NCBI GenBank assembly: GCA_032229885.1
Contig: JAVYAJ010000199.1
Location: 1 to 6,086 of the forward strand
Direction: 5' to 3'
From: Anammoximicrobium sp032229885
GTDB taxonomy: Bacteria > Planctomycetota > Planctomycetia > Pirellulales > Pirellulaceae
Length of the DNA: 6,086 bases
Under the pieces are notes generated by a model, which was given only the letters and a program-made list of their open reading frames with translations, was not told the DNA's origin and did not search any database. Of the stretch, positions 5,912 through 6,086 are shown piece by piece (the first letter of the stretch is position 1; each line of letters opens with the position of its first letter). The translations under genes were made by a program, and so were the position numbers.

Positions 5912-5932
5912 ATGCGCGCACCGTGCGCGCAT
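5912..5932. repeat. Perfect 9-bp palindrome ATGCGCGCA-CCG-TGCGCGCAT
   Basis: A perfect inverted repeat with a CCG triloop, rich in alternating CG/GC. It lies 150 nt upstream of galU and about 15 nt from the 9-bp array. It may be a dispersed hairpin, a protein binding site, or a 3' structure of an upstream transcript entering from the right. No T-tract follows. Confidence 0.6.
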
Positions 5933-5934
5933 CT

Positions 5935-5957
5935 TGTACATCGGTCTGTACAGTACA
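5935..5957. promoter_or_regulatory. Spaced TGTACA pair with a third partial GTACA
   Basis: TGTACA, itself palindromic, occurs at 5935-5940 and 5947-5952, a 12-bp period, and is followed by GTACA at 5953-5957. The arrangement resembles an operator for a dimeric regulator. I cannot name the regulator, and the nearest gene start, galU, is over 170 nt away. Confidence 0.25.
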
Positions 5958-5976
5958 CTTTTGGGCTTGCAGAGAC

Positions 5977-5988
5977 CAGCCCGCGTTA
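5977..5988 (+). repeat. Second copy of CAGCCCGCGTTA
   Basis: An exact 12-bp match, in the same orientation, to 182-193. Here the hairpin partner GCGGGC is missing, so only half of the left-hand unit is preserved. What follows (5989-6027) shows no recognisable feature. Confidence 0.55.
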
Positions 5989-6027
5989 AGTGAAATTGGC
6001 ATTGGATAACGGTTGCGCAGCACAGAC

Positions 6028-6086
6028 GACAGAGGGCGTGTTGGCCGAAGGCCATCACCAACGTAGCCTGGGGCAACGCCCCAGGA
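6028..6086 (+). repeat. Composite palindromic repeat at the right edge
   Basis: Two modules in order: GTTGGCCGAAGGCCA (6040-6054, 5-bp GGCC-type stem plus flanks) and CCTGGGGC-AAC-GCCCCAGG (6067-6085, perfect 8-bp stem with triloop). 6028-6054 repeats 16-42 directly. 6040-6085 is the inverted counterpart of 113-160. The window stops one base after the second palindrome, and its first six bases, CCAGGA, equal its last six. The element may therefore extend beyond, or sit at, both edges. Confidence 0.8.

Larger units (their letters stand above)
5763..6086. other. Gene-free region upstream of galU
   Basis: This 324-nt stretch has no credible gene. From left to right it holds the galU ribosome binding site and candidate -10, the 9-bp tandem array, the perfect palindrome, the TGTACA pair, the CAGCCCGCGTTA repeat and the composite edge repeat. 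I searched it by eye for a tRNA (including a tRNA-Sec, given selB) and for a riboswitch-like fold and found none. A frame antisense to galU runs in from the left, and I treat it as a shadow. Confidence 0.7.

Noticed and set aside
5763..6086. A tRNA-Sec or other small RNA gene near the selenium gene
   Set aside because: No acceptor and T-arm pairing, no UCA anticodon loop in a suitable context, and no GTTCGA-type T-loop were seen.

Overview
The window looks like chromosomal DNA from a GC-rich bacterium, most likely a planctomycete (Pirellulales-like). That assignment is inference. It rests on the high GC, a secreted protein of a type I associate with Planctomycetes, and intergenic DNA packed with short palindromes (GTTGGCCGAAGGCCAAC, CCTGGGGCGTTGCCCCAGG), CTCTGCGNN nonamers, (GACCACT)n and (TTCACCC)n heptamers and TCCTATTTG nonamers. 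No phage, insertion sequence, CRISPR array, rRNA or tRNA was found.

Layout. Positions 1-230 carry no credible gene. They hold several copies of a palindromic dispersed repeat, a perfect single DnaA-box-like 9-mer, and the ribosome binding site of the first gene. Next come two tightly linked plus-strand genes: a TrpB2-type tryptophan synthase beta-like PLP enzyme (231-1601) and, 5 nt later, selB, the selenocysteine-specific elongation factor (1607-3553). After a 120-nt gap with its own strong Shine-Dalgarno sequence lies a plus-strand gene for an unassigned secreted protein (3674-4609). The convergent gap 4610-4868 is largely simple repeats. galU, UTP-glucose-1-phosphate uridylyltransferase, is on the minus strand (4869-5762), and its stop codon lies inside a heptamer array. 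The 324 nt upstream of galU (5763-6086) hold a candidate galU promoter, a 9-bp tandem array, a perfect GC-rich palindrome, a spaced TGTACA pair and, at the very end, another copy of the palindromic element seen near the start, in inverted orientation.

How the genes fit together. SelB delivers Sec-tRNA to recoded UGA codons, so the organism probably makes selenoproteins, but selA, selC, selD and any clear selenoprotein gene are not in the window. The TrpB2-selB spacing suggests co-transcription and translational coupling. TrpB2 proteins often occur apart from trpA, so its link to tryptophan synthesis is not assured here. galU supplies UDP-glucose for polysaccharides and is transcribed separately.

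The genes are mostly recognisable housekeeping or accessory functions. I found no clear evidence of a new multi-gene system. The most unusual material is the dense, layered repeat architecture, the invasion of the galU 3' end by a heptamer array, the TrpB2-SelB pairing, and the single UGA that separates selB from an otherwise open in-frame continuation into the next gene.
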